Shown here: positions 7,918 through 8,595 of the stretch, piece after piece
Layout of the letters: each line of letters begins with the position of its first letter
How positions within the stretch are numbered: the stretch's first letter is position 1
Source: Syntrophobacterales bacterium
GTDB lineage: Bacteria > Desulfobacterota > Syntrophorhabdia > Syntrophorhabdales > WCHB1-27
NCBI GenBank assembly: GCA_017881765.1
Contig: JADGQN010000190.1
Span: 1 to 8,595 of the forward strand
Direction of reading: 5' to 3'
Length of the DNA stretch: 8,595 nt
Made by a program: the position numbers and the translations under genes
The notes under the pieces: generated by a model
Told to the model about the DNA's origin: nothing
Databases searched by the model: none
What the model saw: the letters and a program-made list of their open reading frames with translations, nothing else

Positions 7918-7947
7918 ACTTCCACGGGCCGGCCCCGTGGAAGTCTA
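7915..7947 (+). terminator. Perfect hairpin containing the stop codon of the giant gene
   Basis: A 14-bp perfect stem is formed by TAGACTTCCACGGG (7915-7928) and its complement (7934-7947), around the 5-nt loop CCGGC. The TAG stop codon is the first three bases of the left arm. No T-tract follows on the plus strand (next bases TCTGGTATCT), so it is not a textbook intrinsic terminator. It may act as a terminator without a U-tail, or as a 3' stabilising structure. A terminating ribosome would block its folding. Confidence 0.6.
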
Positions 7948-8012
7948 TCTGGTATCTACGTACAAAAGGGAATTACCGCGCTGCTAAGCTTCTGCTGTCA
8001 TTCCGGCGAACT

Positions 8013-8032
8013 CCTTACAGGATGCTTCGCTA
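8013..8032 (+). repeat. Loop direct repeat, copy 1
   Basis: CCTTACAGGATGCTTCGCTA lies in the loop of the left sub-hairpin of the palindromic element. It matches copy 2 (8075-8094) at 19 of 20 positions. It contains most of a small nested hairpin, TCCT-TAC-AGGA (8012-8022), and the flanking GAA/TTC (8008-8010 with 8026-8028) can extend the pairing. Confidence 0.85.
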
Positions 8033-8074
8033 GCCGGAATCCAGATCCTACAATGATTTCTGGACCCCGGTTTT

Positions 8075-8094
8075 CCTTACAGGATGCTCCGCTA
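8075..8094 (+). repeat. Loop direct repeat, copy 2
   Basis: CCTTACAGGATGCTCCGCTA sits in the loop of the right sub-hairpin. It differs from copy 1 only at the fifteenth base (C for T). The nested TCCT-TAC-AGGA hairpin is kept at 8074-8084. The copies are in the same orientation although the surrounding arms are inverted. Confidence 0.85.
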
Positions 8095-8107
8095 TCACCG
8101 GGGTGAC

Positions 8108-8186
8108 GACGTTTGAGAATGCAGGTATTTATGTAAAGGTGCCAGTCAAGCCGTGACCCCATCTAGTCAAAAGCGTCTCGACAGTT
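8108..8186. other. Intergenic spacer with no recognisable feature
   Basis: This stretch lies between the palindromic element and the stop codon of the minus-strand metallopeptidase gene. I see no open frame with a plausible start, no strong hairpin with a T-tract on either strand and no RNA gene signature. Termination of the minus-strand gene may depend on the palindromic element beyond it. Confidence 0.5.
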
Positions 8187-8595
8187 TTACAAAGATTTGT
8201 TCCGCCCGCCTTTTTTCTGTTTCGCCCGTTTCTCCTTCGCCTCTTCTTTTTCCTGCTCGTACATGTCCGTTACCATAGTGGCAGCTTTCTGGCGCCACTT
8301 GGGGTCATCTTGGTTAATTTCTATCTCCTCATAGAAGTCGTTGACGGTGTGATCGATTAATTTGTAAGGGTTCTCTTCCGCGTCTATATCAAAGTAAGTG
8401 TGACGAAGTTCATGGCGCAGCAGCCTCACCCTGTCTTTGTCATTAAGCGCTTCCCAACCCTTTTTGTCGAGGGTAATGATGTAATCATAGCCTTCTGCGG
8501 AGCCCGCATCTTCTCTGGAGAGATGCCGCAGAAGATCGTTGGTCTTCACGATGCGGCCGAGAACGATTTGACCGCCTGACATACGTTTTTTCAGG
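8187..8595 (-). CDS. Phage-type putative metallopeptidase (HExxH), C-terminal part
   Basis: The frame is open from the window edge (LKKR precedes the first in-window ATG at 8582) to the TAA at 8187-8189, giving at least 135 residues. The ATG at 8582 has no Shine-Dalgarno sequence, and the family normally has more residues before this point, so the true start is probably beyond 8595. Counting from that Met, the order is VLGRIVKTNDLL (7-18), YDYIITLDKKGWEAL (32-46), the zinc-binding HELRH (57-61; nt 8400-8414), then NPYKLIDHTVNDFYEEI, where H78 is a candidate third ligand. The tail (107-128) is highly charged and basic. This arrangement (hydrophobic strand, W-x(2)-L, helix with HExxH, then a downstream D-H-x(3)-F/E block) matches the putative phage metallopeptidase family (Pfam PhageMetallopep, as I recall). 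Its substrate is unknown. GC over 8221-8580 is about 50% by hand count, against roughly 53-68% in sampled lines of the giant gene, which suggests acquisition from a phage or mobile element. Confidence 0.75.
   Translation of the reverse strand, partial: LKKRMSGGQIVLGRIVKTNDLLRHLSREDAGSAEGYDYIITLDKKGWEALNDKDRVRLLRHELRHTYFDIDAEENPYKLIDHTVNDFYEEIEINQDDPKWRQKAATMVTDMYEQEKEEAKEKRAKQKKGGRNKSL

Larger units (their letters stand above)
7997..8107. repeat. Compound palindromic intergenic element (GTCATTCC...GGGGTGAC type)
   Basis: A 111-bp element with outer inverted ends GTCATTCCGG (7997-8006) and CCGGGGTGAC (8098-8107), complementary at 8 of 10 positions. Inside are two sub-hairpins: ATTCCGGC/GCCGGAAT (8000-8007 with 8033-8040) and ACCCCGGT/ACCGGGGT (8064-8071 with 8097-8104). 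The inner flanks CCGGAATCCAGA (8034-8045) and TCTGGACCCCGG (8059-8070) are also complementary at 10 of 12 positions, so the whole can fold as one or two structures. From memory, GTCATTCC-x-GGAATCCAGA units are widespread repeats in intergenic regions of several proteobacterial and delta-type genomes; copy number here cannot be seen. It could be a non-autonomous mobile repeat (MITE/REP-like) and may also serve as a bidirectional terminator between the two convergent genes. Confidence 0.72.

Noticed and set aside
7915..7947. Textbook Rho-independent terminator
   Set aside because: The stem is perfect but no run of T follows on the plus strand, nor of A before it for the minus strand. It is kept only as a hairpin with a possible terminator or stabiliser role.
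7997..8107. CRISPR-like or tRNA-like interpretation of the repeated intergenic sequence
   Set aside because: There are only two repeat copies, each inside a palindromic arm pair, with no regular spacer series. No cloverleaf or T-arm consensus (GGTTCRANYCC) is present.

Overview
The window suggests a GC-rich Gram-negative bacterium, most likely one of the metabolically versatile delta-type lineages (Desulfobacterota or syntrophs). Three observations point that way: an ADP/NDP-forming acyl-CoA synthetase start, a very large exported protein of Ig-like and TPR-like modules, and an intergenic palindrome of the GTCATTCC...GGAATCCAG class. The taxon is an inference and cannot be proved from this sequence.

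Layout. (1) Positions 1-107, minus strand: the first 35 codons of an acyl-CoA synthetase (NDP-forming) CoA-binding domain; the rest lies outside the window. (2) Positions 108-270: a divergent intergenic region with one weak candidate promoter in each direction, overlapping dyads between them, and a good GGAGG ribosome binding site for the next gene. (3) Positions 271-7917, plus strand: one unbroken gene for a 2548-residue exported protein that fills about 90% of the window. It has a signal peptide, a roughly 1060-residue helical N-terminal half with a coiled coil, about six Ig/PKD-like beta domains with one different alpha/beta domain among them, a TPR-like/coiled-coil region ending in four tandem units, a Pro/Ser/Thr linker, and a small C-terminal lipocalin-like beta domain. 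(4) Positions 7915-8186: a perfect hairpin that includes the stop codon, then a 111-bp compound palindromic element, then nothing recognisable. (5) Positions 8187-8595, minus strand: the C-terminal part of a small HExxH protein resembling phage-type putative metallopeptidases, of lower GC than the giant gene, running off the window edge.

The genes do not form an obvious pathway. The giant gene appears to be monocistronic: its upstream neighbour is divergent and its downstream neighbour is convergent. The acyl-CoA synthetase is a metabolic enzyme that probably shares only the intergenic control region. The metallopeptidase looks like a mobile or phage-derived gene separated from the giant gene by the repeat element. 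The giant protein is the least understood and most interesting item. Its modules suggest an extracytoplasmic scaffold or binding protein, but no catalytic motif is visible and its function is unknown.
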